Assembly (NCBI RefSeq): GCF_000308615.1
Contig: NZ_BAGB01000054.1
Coordinates: forward strand, 62,001-126,000
DNA: 64,000 nt
Direction: 5' to 3'
Source: Nocardia jiangxiensis NBRC 101359
Lineage (GTDB): Bacteria; Actinomycetota; Actinomycetes; Mycobacteriales; Mycobacteriaceae
The translations under genes were made by a program, and so were the position numbers. Under the pieces are notes generated by a model. It was not told the DNA's origin. It searched no databases and saw only the letters and a list, made by a program, of their open reading frames with translations. The first letter of the stretch is position 1; the number at the start of each line of letters is the position of its first letter. Positions 26,358-33,853 of the stretch are shown in pieces.

Positions 26358-26439
26358 GGGGCAGGCAACCCCGGTGAGACAGCCGGGCACGGGTCTCGCA
26401 CCCTGCCCAGGGACGGAGGTTTCACCGGTGAACGCATCG
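26358..26439 (+). promoter_or_regulatory. Structured leader before the large Ser/Thr kinase gene
   Basis: Between the response-regulator stop and the kinase start the RNA can fold compactly. GGGCAGG (26359-26365) pairs with CCTGCCC (26402-26408). Inside this, CCCGG (26370-26374) pairs with CCGGG (26383-26387). The loop bases GAGAC (26376-26380) can pair with GTCTC (26393-26397) as a pseudoknot or as an alternative hairpin. The start region TTCACCGGTGAA is a perfect 12-base palindrome covering the GTG at 26428, so initiation could be masked. It does not match any riboswitch class I know. Confidence 0.45.
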
Positions 26440-29265
26440 CGGCCGCGGACCGGCGGCCGATTCGGTCCGTACGAGCTGCGCTCCATGCTGGGCCGCGGCA
26501 GCATGGGCGAGGTCTACGAGGCGTACGACACCCATAACGATCGCGTCGTCGCCCTGAAGTTGCTACCCGAGGAGCTGGCCCAGGATCCGAGTTATCGCGA
26601 GCGGTTCCGCCGGGAATCGCATGCCGCGACGCGCATCGCCGACCCGCACATCGTCCCGATCAATCGCGCGGGCGAGATCGAGGGCATGCTCTATCTGGAC
26701 ATGCGCCTGATCCGTGGCGACAACCTGCGCGCGCTGCTGCGTCGTCAGGGAGCGATGGAGCCCGCGCGCGCGGTGCACATCGTCGAGCAGATCGCCACCG
26801 CGCTCGATGCGGCGCACGGCGCGGGTCTGGTGCACCGTGACGTCAAACCGGCCAATATCCTCGTCACGCCGACCGATTTCGCCTTCCTCACCGATTTCGG
26901 CATCGCCCGCAGCGAGGGTGACAGCTCGACCACGATGGTCGGCATCACGGCGGGTTCGTACACCTACATGGCGCCCGAGCGGTTCGACTCGGGTCCGGTC
27001 ACCGGCCGCTCGGACATCTATTCGCTGGCCTGCGTTCTGTACGAATGCCTCACCGGTGCAACGCCGTTCCCGGTGCAGAACGTGAGCACGCTGATCCGCG
27101 CACACCTGTCCGAGACGCCGCCGCGGCCGAGCCTGCAGCGTTCGGACGTGCCCGCGGCGCTGGATGCGGTGCTCGCGCATGCCATGTCGAAGTCGCCCGA
27201 GGACCGATTCTCCTCGGCCGGGGAGTTCGCCGGGGCCGCTCGTGCCGCGGTGGGTCTGTCGGGCGGGAGCGAGACCGTTGTCGCCGCGCCACCGCCGCCG
27301 CCCACCCCGACCTCGGTCGATCCGCCGCGGCCGCAGGACACCGGTGCGGTGCAGGCGGGTCCGCTGCCGCCGCTGCCGCAGCGCGCGGCTCCCGGACCGG
27401 GTGCACCCAGGCCGGTGCTGGAACCCACGACTTTCCAGCCGTTCGGGCCCGACGGGCCGACGATCGCGGCGCAGTTCCAGCCGCGCGGCGACGAGTTGCC
27501 CGAGTCCGGACCCGAACCGCGCGAGGAGATTCCCCCGGCCGTGGGTTCGGCGACCACCGTCATGCGGACCGGCGCGGGCACCGGCATACCGTCCAATGCG
27601 GACGAGACCACCAATGCGCTGGCTCGCGGCCCGGTCCCGACCTCCGCGGATCAGGACATCCCCGACGAACCGGCCCCTGCCCCACGGGGTTACGAGACGA
27701 CCGGATCGTTGCGGATCATCGCGCCTGCCGATCCGGAGGAGCGCGATACCAGCAGCGATCTCCCGGTGATCACGCCCACGGATCCCTCCCGGGTGTCCCG
27801 GGAGGAATTCGAGTTCGCCCCGAAATCCCCGCAGCCACCGGGGCTGCCGCAGCGGGCGGCCGAATCGACCCCACCGGCGCCGAAGCTGCCGCAACGCACC
27901 TCGCAGGCGGCCCAGTCGGAACCGACTCTCCCGCAACGAGGACCGGAGTCGACTCGATCGACGCCGCAACTCCCGCAACGCGAGCCGCAGCCGATCCCGC
28001 CGACCTCGCAACTTCCGCAACGGTCGCCACAGCCGGTCCCCCCGCCGGAGCCGGCCCCTCAAACGTCGGTGCTCCCGCAACGCGCGCCACAGCCGATCCC
28101 GCCGCCGCAGCCGATCCCGCCGACCTCGGTACTCCCGCAACGCGCGGCGCAGTCGGCCCCACCGACCCAGCATCTCCCGCAGCGAGCGCCCGAGTCGACC
28201 GACCAGGCATCGAATCTGCCGCCGCAGGCATCGGAGCCGACCTCGCCGGCGCCGAAACTGCCACCGCGAGCGCCGGAATCGTCCGATCCGGCGCCACATA
28301 CCGAACTGCTGCCGCACGGCACCACCGCCGGCGCGGCGACCGCGGGCGTGATCGGCGCGGGCTACGCCGAATACGAGGACGAGTCGCAGTACGGACCGCA
28401 CGACGGTTACGACGACCAGGCCGGTTACCGCACCGACGACGGCTACGAGGACGAGTACGGCGACTACGACTCCGAGGCCACCCACACCGGCCAGGGTTAC
28501 GCCGACTACTCCGAGGACGAGTACGCCGAAAACGGGTACGGCCGGGACGAATACGACCACGGCACCTATGCCGAGGGCGAGTACGCGGAAGGCGAGTACG
28601 CCGAGAACGACTACGTCTCGGGCGAATACGACCAGGACGAGTACGGCCGGGGCGAATACGACGACCGCACACCGCATTCCGTTCTCGGTTACGGCCCGGA
28701 CGACGACGGCGACTACTCCGACGACTACGAATACGCCGACACCGCAGCCGGATACGGCGAGCGCAGCACCACGCCGAAGAAGCGTTCGGTCGCGGTGCCG
28801 CTGGTACTCGGCTTCCTCGGCGCGGCAGTGGCCATCGGAGTCGGTGTGGTCGGCTGGCAGGTCCTGGGCAAATCTCCCACGAGCAGTTCCTCGGCCGCGC
28901 AGCAGACCGCCGCGGTGGCGGCCACCACCGCGCCGATGGCCGCTCCGCAGACCGAGGCAGCGGACACCACGACCACTGCGGCCACCTCGACACCGCCCGA
29001 GGGGTCCACAGCGTGTTCGTCGAGTTCGTCGGGGCAGGACACCAAGTACACCCGGGCGGCATCGGGAAATTCGCAGACGACCTGTGGCTTCGCCGAAGCG
29101 GTCCGCAAGGCGTACGCCAAGGAGGCCGACGCGGAGTCCGACTCGCCGACGTCGGTGGTCGCGGTCAGCCCGACCACGGGCCGCTCGTACACCATGACCT
29201 GCAAGGCGACCGGTCGTCTGATCACCTGCTCCGGCGGCGACAACGCCGTGGTGTACGTGTACTGA
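26428..29265 (+). CDS. Transmembrane serine/threonine protein kinase with long repeat-rich linker
   Basis: A 945-residue kinase. The catalytic domain spans about residues 11-275, with the P-loop LGRGSMGEVY, Lys44 in VVALK, HRDVKPAN (Asp138), DFG (156-158) and MAPERF; it looks active. Next is a Pro-rich region (about 314-630) with nine LPQR motifs and degenerate copies. A Tyr/Asp/Glu/Gly-rich segment follows (about 645-777), then one transmembrane helix (about 788-812). The external domain of about 130 residues is Ser/Thr-rich, with four Cys near its end (ACSSSS, TTCGF, MTCKA and ITCSGG). GGAGGT precedes the GTG at 26428; a GTG at 26374 lies inside the leader fold. The signal sensed is unknown. 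Confidence 0.93.
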   Translation: MNASRPRTGGRFGPYELRSMLGRGSMGEVYEAYDTHNDRVVALKLLPEELAQDPSYRERFRRESHAATRIADPHIVPINRAGEIEGMLYLDMRLIRGDNLRALLRRQGAMEPARAVHIVEQIATALDAAHGAGLVHRDVKPANILVTPTDFAFLTDFGIARSEGDSSTTMVGITAGSYTYMAPERFDSGPVTGRSDIYSLACVLYECLTGATPFPVQNVSTLIRAHLSETPPRPSLQRSDVPAALDAVLAHAMSKSPEDRFSSAGEFAGAARAAVGLSGGSETVVAAPPPPPTPTSVDPPRPQDTGAVQAGPLPPLPQRAAPGPGAPRPVLEPTTFQPFGPDGPTIAAQFQPRGDELPESGPEPREEIPPAVGSATTVMRTGAGTGIPSNADETTNALARGPVPTSADQDIPDEPAPAPRGYETTGSLRIIAPADPEERDTSSDLPVITPTDPSRVSREEFEFAPKSPQPPGLPQRAAESTPPAPKLPQRTSQAAQSEPTLPQRGPESTRSTPQLPQREPQPIPPTSQLPQRSPQPVPPPEPAPQTSVLPQRAPQPIPPPQPIPPTSVLPQRAAQSAPPTQHLPQRAPESTDQASNLPPQASEPTSPAPKLPPRAPESSDPAPHTELLPHGTTAGAATAGVIGAGYAEYEDESQYGPHDGYDDQAGYRTDDGYEDEYGDYDSEATHTGQGYADYSEDEYAENGYGRDEYDHGTYAEGEYAEGEYAENDYVSGEYDQDEYGRGEYDDRTPHSVLGYGPDDDGDYSDDYEYADTAAGYGERSTTPKKRSVAVPLVLGFLGAAVAIGVGVVGWQVLGKSPTSSSSAAQQTAAVAATTAPMAAPQTEAADTTTTAATSTPPEGSTACSSSSSGQDTKYTRAASGNSQTTCGFAEAVRKAYAKEADAESDSPTSVVAVSPTTGRSYTMTCKATGRLITCSGGDNAVVYVY
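27370..28760 (+). repeat. In-gene repeat tract: LPQR repeats followed by acidic Tyr-rich repeats
   Basis: The first part (to about 28320) encodes LPQR motifs spaced roughly 13-22 residues apart, each followed by short Pro/Ser/Thr/Gln spacers. Copies decay to LPPQ, LPPR and LPHG at the end. The second part (about 28360-28760) encodes repeated (E/D)-(E/D)-Y-x units such as EYAEGEYAEGEYAEND. Both lie in the juxtamembrane linker of the kinase. Copy number is likely to vary between strains. Confidence 0.8.
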
Positions 29266-29447
29266 ACGAGGGCCGTTCCGGCAAATGGACCGCGATCGGG
29301 TCGCGCGGCCTGCCGAAACGTCACGCGTTCCGTCACATATGCGCCATCGCTCGTCGGTGCATTTGACCCCGGGGGCGTGACGGCACAGAATTCCACGACT
29401 GACCGGTGGCCCGGACGCGGGCCACCGCGCGATGTGGAGGTGGCCGG

Positions 29448-30344
29448 GTGCAGGTACCCAGAGAGCCGAGCAGGTGGCGCAGGAGCCTCGGGGCAGCCGT
29501 GTGCGGGCTGGCCCTGTTGGCGAGCGCGGCATGCTCCAAGGCCGCCGAGAACGCCCCCCTCCTCGATCCGGTCGTGACCCATCCGAACACTTCCAGCAGT
29601 CCCGGTCCGGTGGTGGCGTTGCCCGGAAGCCTGGCCGCCGATTTCACCTCGCTGCTGCCGACTCTGGGCGGGCACGCCGGGATGGCGATCATGGCGGTCG
29701 GCAGCGACACCGCGACCTCCATGGGCGACTGGACCTCCGGTCCGGCCTGGTCGACGATGAAGGTGCCGCTGACCCTGGCGGTGCTGAGCACCAACGGCAA
29801 CACGCCCAGTTATGCGATGTCCGCGGCCATCACCGAATCGGACAACAATGCCGCCGACTCGCTGTGGCAGTCACTGGGCACCGGCGATCAGGCCGCGCAG
29901 GCGGTGCAGAAGATCCTGCAGCAGGGCGGCGACAGCACCACCAAGGTTCCCGCGACCCGATCTCGCGCGGATTATTCGGCGTTCGGCCAGGCCACCTGGG
30001 CGCTGGCCGATCAGGCGCGGTTCGCTTCGCATCTGCCGTGCCTGCCCAATGCGAATACGGTCACCGATCTGATGGGCAAGGTGGTCCCCGGTCAGCAGTG
30101 GGGTCTGGGACATCTGGAGAACGTCACCTTCAAGGGCGGTTGGGGCCCCGACCCGTCGGGCAACTATCTGGTCCGCCAATTCGGCCTGGTGACAACGCCG
30201 AACGGGCAGATGGCGATCGCCGTCGCCGCCCAGGCGAATTCGGGGTCCTTCGACGACGGCACCGCGATCCTGAACAAGATCGCCCCGCTGATCACCCAGC
30301 ATCTCGGCGATCTTCCGGTGGGTTCCTGCGCTTCGGCGCACTAG
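29448..30344 (+). CDS. Exported serine hydrolase with class A beta-lactamase fold
   Basis: A 298-residue protein with a signal peptide and a lipobox-like ASAAC (Cys29), so it is probably a lipoprotein, although the -3 residue is not ideal. The active-site motifs are SxxK as STMK (Ser102, Lys105), SDN (131-133) and KGG (229-231) in place of KTG. I see no clear match to the class A omega-loop ExxLN motif. It may therefore be a DD-peptidase-like or non-antibiotic hydrolase rather than a true beta-lactamase. GGAGG lies before the GTG at 29448. It follows the Ser/Thr kinase by about 180 bases with no other gene between. Confidence 0.8.
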   Translation: MQVPREPSRWRRSLGAAVCGLALLASAACSKAAENAPLLDPVVTHPNTSSSPGPVVALPGSLAADFTSLLPTLGGHAGMAIMAVGSDTATSMGDWTSGPAWSTMKVPLTLAVLSTNGNTPSYAMSAAITESDNNAADSLWQSLGTGDQAAQAVQKILQQGGDSTTKVPATRSRADYSAFGQATWALADQARFASHLPCLPNANTVTDLMGKVVPGQQWGLGHLENVTFKGGWGPDPSGNYLVRQFGLVTTPNGQMAIAVAAQANSGSFDDGTAILNKIAPLITQHLGDLPVGSCASAH

Positions 30345-30420
30345 CAGAATCACCCGGTCATCCGGCTTCCTTCCCTGCGCACAGCGCAGTTGTCACTTCG
30401 AGCTTCAAGATCGCCGACGC

Positions 30421-30434
30421 TATTGTCAACAATA
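30421..30434. promoter_or_regulatory. GntR-type operator-like palindrome upstream of the catabolic operon
   Basis: TATTGTCAACAATA has six-base arms around CA and fits the GntR/FadR consensus TNGTNNACNA. It lies in an AT-rich pocket about 150 bases upstream of the amidohydrolase gene. No GntR gene is present in the window. The surrounding 236-base gap holds nothing else that I can identify. Confidence 0.45.
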
Positions 30435-30580
30435 ATGTGAACATATAGGCTCCGAGGCGGTTCGCGACTGTGCCCGGCGCCACTTCCCACCGACGATGTG
30501 CACCACCGCACAGATCGACCAGGAGTGATCGGCTCTCGGCGCAGGTGTGCCCGGGTGAGAACATAAGGAGCACAGCGACT

Positions 30581-31444
30581 GTGGGCGTCATCGATTCACA
30601 CACACATGTCATCGCCACCGACGCGGACCGGTATCCGGTGGACCCCATCGGCGGACGGCAATCCACCTGGTCGGTGGAGCATCCGGTCGACGTCGACGGC
30701 CTGCTGTCCGCGCTCGACGAAGCCGAGATCGACCGGGCGGTCGTGGTTCAGGCATCGACGGTGTACGGCCACGACAACCGTTACCTGGCCGATTCGATTC
30801 GCGCCCATCCCGATCGGCTGACCGGTGTGTTCTCCCTCGACGCGTTGGCGCCCGACGCGGTGGACCGCATCAACCACTGGCAGGATCAGGGTCTCTCGGG
30901 CTTCCGGCTCTTCACCACCGGCACCACCATGCCGGGACAGGCGGACTGGCTGGGCCACGAGGACTCCTATCCGGTGTGGGAATGCGCTCAGGCACAGGAC
31001 ATTCCGGTCTGTCTGCAGATGACGATCGAGGGAATCCCGGCACTGCAGCGCATCCTCGAGCAGTTCCCGCGGGTCAAGGTCGTCCTCGATCACTGCGCCC
31101 GGCCGATCCTGTCGGACGGCCCGCCGTACGCCGAGGCACGCGGGCTCTTTCAGCTCGCCGAGTATCCGGGGGTGCACCTGAAGGTGACCCACCGCGCGCT
31201 GCAGGCGGCCGGCGAGGGAGCCTCGACGGTCGACGACTTCCTGGCGGCGCTGCTCGCCGCCTACGGATCGCGGCGGCTCATCTGGGGATCGAATTTCCCG
31301 GCCGCGGCGGGACCCCTGTCCGGACTTCTCGCCGACGCCCGCAGCGCACTCGGCGGACTCGATCCGGCCGACGCCGCCAACGTCTTCGGCGGCAGCGTCG
31401 CGAACTTCTACGCGTTGCGCGAGCAGGGACCCCAGCATGTCTGA
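30581..31444 (+). CDS. Amidohydrolase-2 family hydrolase (TIM barrel)
   Basis: A 287-residue amidohydrolase of the PF04909 type, starting GVIDSHTHV (metal-binding HxH). The barrel strands include QDIPVCLQM and VVLDHCARP (His). The last metal-ligand position reads WGSNFPA, where many relatives have GSDWP, so Asn replaces the usual Asp; GSNFP is also seen in other members. The family includes L-fuconolactonase and 2-pyrone-4,6-dicarboxylate hydrolase. TAAGGAG lies 10 bases before the GTG at 30581. The next gene overlaps by eight bases, so the pair is translationally coupled. Confidence 0.85.
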   Translation: MGVIDSHTHVIATDADRYPVDPIGGRQSTWSVEHPVDVDGLLSALDEAEIDRAVVVQASTVYGHDNRYLADSIRAHPDRLTGVFSLDALAPDAVDRINHWQDQGLSGFRLFTTGTTMPGQADWLGHEDSYPVWECAQAQDIPVCLQMTIEGIPALQRILEQFPRVKVVLDHCARPILSDGPPYAEARGLFQLAEYPGVHLKVTHRALQAAGEGASTVDDFLAALLAAYGSRRLIWGSNFPAAAGPLSGLLADARSALGGLDPADAANVFGGSVANFYALREQGPQHV

Positions 31445-32333
31445 ACAGACCGTCACCCTGACCGCGGCGTTGGGCAAACACCCTGTCGCACAGATACTCC
31501 GCAGTCGCGAGGTGAGCGACCCGATGGTGCGGCTCGACCTCGCCGACGTCGACCCCATCCACCGGGCCTTCGCGCCGATGGTGCGCGAGCAGAGCTTCGA
31601 CGTCTGCGAGCTGGCGATCGTCACCGCGCTGCAGGCGGTGGCCTACGGTCATCCGATCGCGCTGCTGCCCGTCGTCGTGGCCGGACGCTTCCAGCGCGGA
31701 TGCCTGGTCGGCCGCGCCGAGGATCGGATCGACGATCCCACCGAACTGCGCGGTCGACGCATCGGTGTGCGCTCCTACACCCAGACCACCGGCTTCTGGA
31801 TCCGCACTCATCTGCACGAGGACTACGGCCTGCGTGCCGAGGACATGACGTGGCTGACCCAGAATCCCGCGCACGTCCCCGAGTACGAGGATCCGGACTT
31901 CGTCTCCCGCACCCTGTCGGGAAGTCTCGTCGACGCCCTGCGCGACGGTGCGATCGATGCGGCGATCTTCGGCAACGACCTGCCGGACGGCGACGAGTTC
32001 GTCCCGCTGATAAGCCAAGCGCGGCAACGCGATCGACGTTGGTACGACGAACACGGCTACGTCCCCGTCAACCACCTGGTGGCAGTGTCGCTGCCCACCC
32101 TGCAGGCCCACCCCGAGACCGTCGGCCGGGTCTGGGAGATGCTGACCCGCGCCGAGCACCTGGCCGCCGAGCGCGCCACGGATATCCCGGTCACCGCCGC
32201 CGGGTTGTCGCGGCTGGCCGGACCGATCGACGCCATCGCCGCACAATGCCATGCCCAGGGCATGCTGCCCCGGCCGCTGACCTCGGCAGAGGTGTTCGCT
32301 CCGCTCGACCGGCTCCCCGCACCTCGAGCGTGA
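31437..32333 (+). CDS. Periplasmic-binding-fold protein resembling 4,5-dihydroxyphthalate decarboxylase
   Basis: A 298-residue protein without a signal peptide and with the type 2 periplasmic-binding fold. The segments FDVCELAIVTALQAVAYGHPIALLPVVVAGRFQRG and DPTELRGRRIGVRSYTQTTGFWIR resemble the Pht5 4,5-dihydroxyphthalate decarboxylase group and ABC nitrate/taurine-binding proteins. The lack of an export signal favours a cytoplasmic enzyme. Its ATG overlaps the stop of the amidohydrolase gene. Together with the downstream carboxylate carrier this suggests uptake and breakdown of an aromatic or dicarboxylic acid. Confidence 0.75.
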   Translation: MSEQTVTLTAALGKHPVAQILRSREVSDPMVRLDLADVDPIHRAFAPMVREQSFDVCELAIVTALQAVAYGHPIALLPVVVAGRFQRGCLVGRAEDRIDDPTELRGRRIGVRSYTQTTGFWIRTHLHEDYGLRAEDMTWLTQNPAHVPEYEDPDFVSRTLSGSLVDALRDGAIDAAIFGNDLPDGDEFVPLISQARQRDRRWYDEHGYVPVNHLVAVSLPTLQAHPETVGRVWEMLTRAEHLAAERATDIPVTAAGLSRLAGPIDAIAAQCHAQGMLPRPLTSAEVFAPLDRLPAPRA

Positions 32334-32419
32334 ACCCGATCCCCCGATAGCGGCACGGCCCCGCCGGGTCCGTGCCACTCCCGAACGCCGCACCGGCGTT
32401 GCTCAGAGAGAAGTTCTCC

Positions 32420-33742
32420 ATGTCCGTTTCAGAGGCTCTGCCCCAACCCGAGCAGTCACGGCGTCGGCGATTCGACTGGAAGGCGTTGAGCCCCTTCAGC
32501 AAACCGCTGTACAAGGACCTGACCTTCCAGGTCCTCGTCGGCATGGTGCTCGGCGTACTGCTGGGCGTCTTCGTGCCGATCGTCGGCAAGAACGTCAACG
32601 TGGTCAGCACGATATTCATCAATCTGATCCAGATGGTGGTCGGGCTGGTGGTCTTCTGCACGGTCACCCTCGGCATCGCCAAGGTCCGCGATTTCGGCAA
32701 GGTCGGACGGATCGCGGTGAAGGCGATTCTCTACTTCGAGGTGGTGACCACCTTCGCGCTGGTGATCGGTCTGGTCGTGGTCAACGTGCTGCACCCCGGG
32801 TCCGGCATGCACGTGGATCCGGCCTCGTTGAGCGGCGCGAAGTCCGTGCATGCCGCGAAATCCATGAGCTTGTCGACCTTCCTGGAGGGTCTGGTGCCGA
32901 CCAGCGCGGTCGATGCCTTCGCCAAGGGCGACATCCTGCAGGTGCTGGTGTTCTCGGCGTTGTTCGGCTGTGGTGTCGCCGCACTGGGCGCGAAGGCCGA
33001 ACCGCTGGTGGGAGTCATCGACACCGTGCAGCAGAGTCTGTTCTGGGTCATCGGCAAGGTCATGAGGCTCGCACCGCTGGCTGCGTGCGCGGCGATCGCC
33101 TACTCGGTGGCCAGTTACGGGCTGCACACCCTGTTGTCACTCGGCTCGCTGGTGCTCGTCTTCTTTCTCACCGTGGCGGTGTTCTTCGTCGTCGTCCTGT
33201 GGCCCATCTCGTTGTTCGCCGGTGTCAGCCTCTGGAAATTGATCAGGTATTTCCGGGAGGAGCTGCTGCTGGTCATCGGGACGAGTTCCTCGGAGAGCGT
33301 CTTTCCGCAGCTGACGGCCAAACTCGAGAAACTGGGTGTGAGCGAGTCGGTGGTCGGCCTGGTCCTGCCGACGGCGTACAGCTTCAACCACGACGGCACC
33401 TGCCTGTACTGGGCGGCGACGAGTGTGTTCCTGGCGCAGGCGACCGATACCCACCTCGGCGTGGCCGGTCAGTTGAGCCTGATGGTCGTACTGCTGTTGA
33501 CCTCCAAGGGAGGCGCGGGGGTCGCGGGTTCGGCGATCCCGATGCTCGCGCTGACCCTCGCCGCCACCCACACCATCCCGGTGGCCAGCGTGGCGCTCAT
33601 CCTCGGGGTCCACAAGATCCTCTCGGCGGCCTTCGTGTTCACCAATATCGCCGGAAACTGTCTGGCCACGGTCGTGGTCGGGAAGTGGGAGAAAGCGATC
33701 GATTGGACGCAGATGAACCGGGAGCTGGCGGCGCGGGTGTGA
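32420..33742 (+). CDS. DctA-like dicarboxylate:cation symporter (DAACS/SDF family)
   Basis: A 440-residue transporter of the glutamate/C4-dicarboxylate carrier family with about eight helices and two re-entrant loops. Family signatures are the serine-rich loop IGTSSSESVFPQLTAKLEKLG, LPTAYSFNHDGTCLYWAAT (substrate and cation site) and LLLTSKGGAGVAGSAIPML. These are closest to DctA, which takes up succinate, fumarate, malate or aromatic carboxylates with protons or Na+. The ATG at 32420 follows GAGAGAAG; a longer frame from 32372 adds 16 residues. It is the third gene of the cluster and is the likely importer of the substrate. Confidence 0.9.
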   Translation: MSVSEALPQPEQSRRRRFDWKALSPFSKPLYKDLTFQVLVGMVLGVLLGVFVPIVGKNVNVVSTIFINLIQMVVGLVVFCTVTLGIAKVRDFGKVGRIAVKAILYFEVVTTFALVIGLVVVNVLHPGSGMHVDPASLSGAKSVHAAKSMSLSTFLEGLVPTSAVDAFAKGDILQVLVFSALFGCGVAALGAKAEPLVGVIDTVQQSLFWVIGKVMRLAPLAACAAIAYSVASYGLHTLLSLGSLVLVFFLTVAVFFVVVLWPISLFAGVSLWKLIRYFREELLLVIGTSSSESVFPQLTAKLEKLGVSESVVGLVLPTAYSFNHDGTCLYWAATSVFLAQATDTHLGVAGQLSLMVVLLLTSKGGAGVAGSAIPMLALTLAATHTIPVASVALILGVHKILSAAFVFTNIAGNCLATVVVGKWEKAIDWTQMNRELAARV

Positions 33743-33770
33743 AATGGTGGACCGGCTCCGGCCCTCGTCA

Positions 33771-33838
33771 CCAACCCCGAGGTTTTCGAGCTTTACAGCG
33801 TCGAAAACCCGCCGGAGCGAAGCGGAGGCCAAAGATAC
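33771..33838. repeat. Dispersed intergenic repeat, copy 2
   Basis: Bases 33793-33838 match 20468-20513 at 44 of 46 positions in the same orientation, and CCAACCCCGA (33771-33780) matches the left edge of copy 1. Only a short inverted repeat, GTTTTCGA and TCGAAAAC, is present here; the long palindromic insert of copy 1 is missing. It ends 15 bases before the pfkA start, so it may affect pfkA expression. Confidence 0.8.
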
Positions 33839-33853
33839 GGCAAGATATGTGGC

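Noticed and set aside
26358..26439. The kinase leader as a known SAM-IV, SAH or c-di-AMP riboswitch
   Set aside because: The conserved core bases of these classes as I know them are not present, and the downstream gene is not of the usual regulons.
27830..28330. Regularly spaced repeats that could suggest a CRISPR array
   Set aside because: The repeats are in frame, Pro-rich and of uneven spacing, and belong to the kinase linker. No cas genes are present.
26563..29532. A 989-residue minus-strand frame opposite the Ser/Thr kinase
   Set aside because: Composition artefact from the repeat-rich kinase gene; its apparent repeats are the antisense of the LPQR and acidic tracts.
29448..30344. A true antibiotic-resistance class A beta-lactamase
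   Set aside because: STMK and SDN are present but the usual ExxLN motif is not clear and KTG is replaced by KGG, so only a fold-level call is justified.
20520..33770. The repeat-bracketed block as an integrative element or prophage
   Set aside because: No integrase, transposase, relaxase or phage gene is present and the flanks are not in a tRNA gene.
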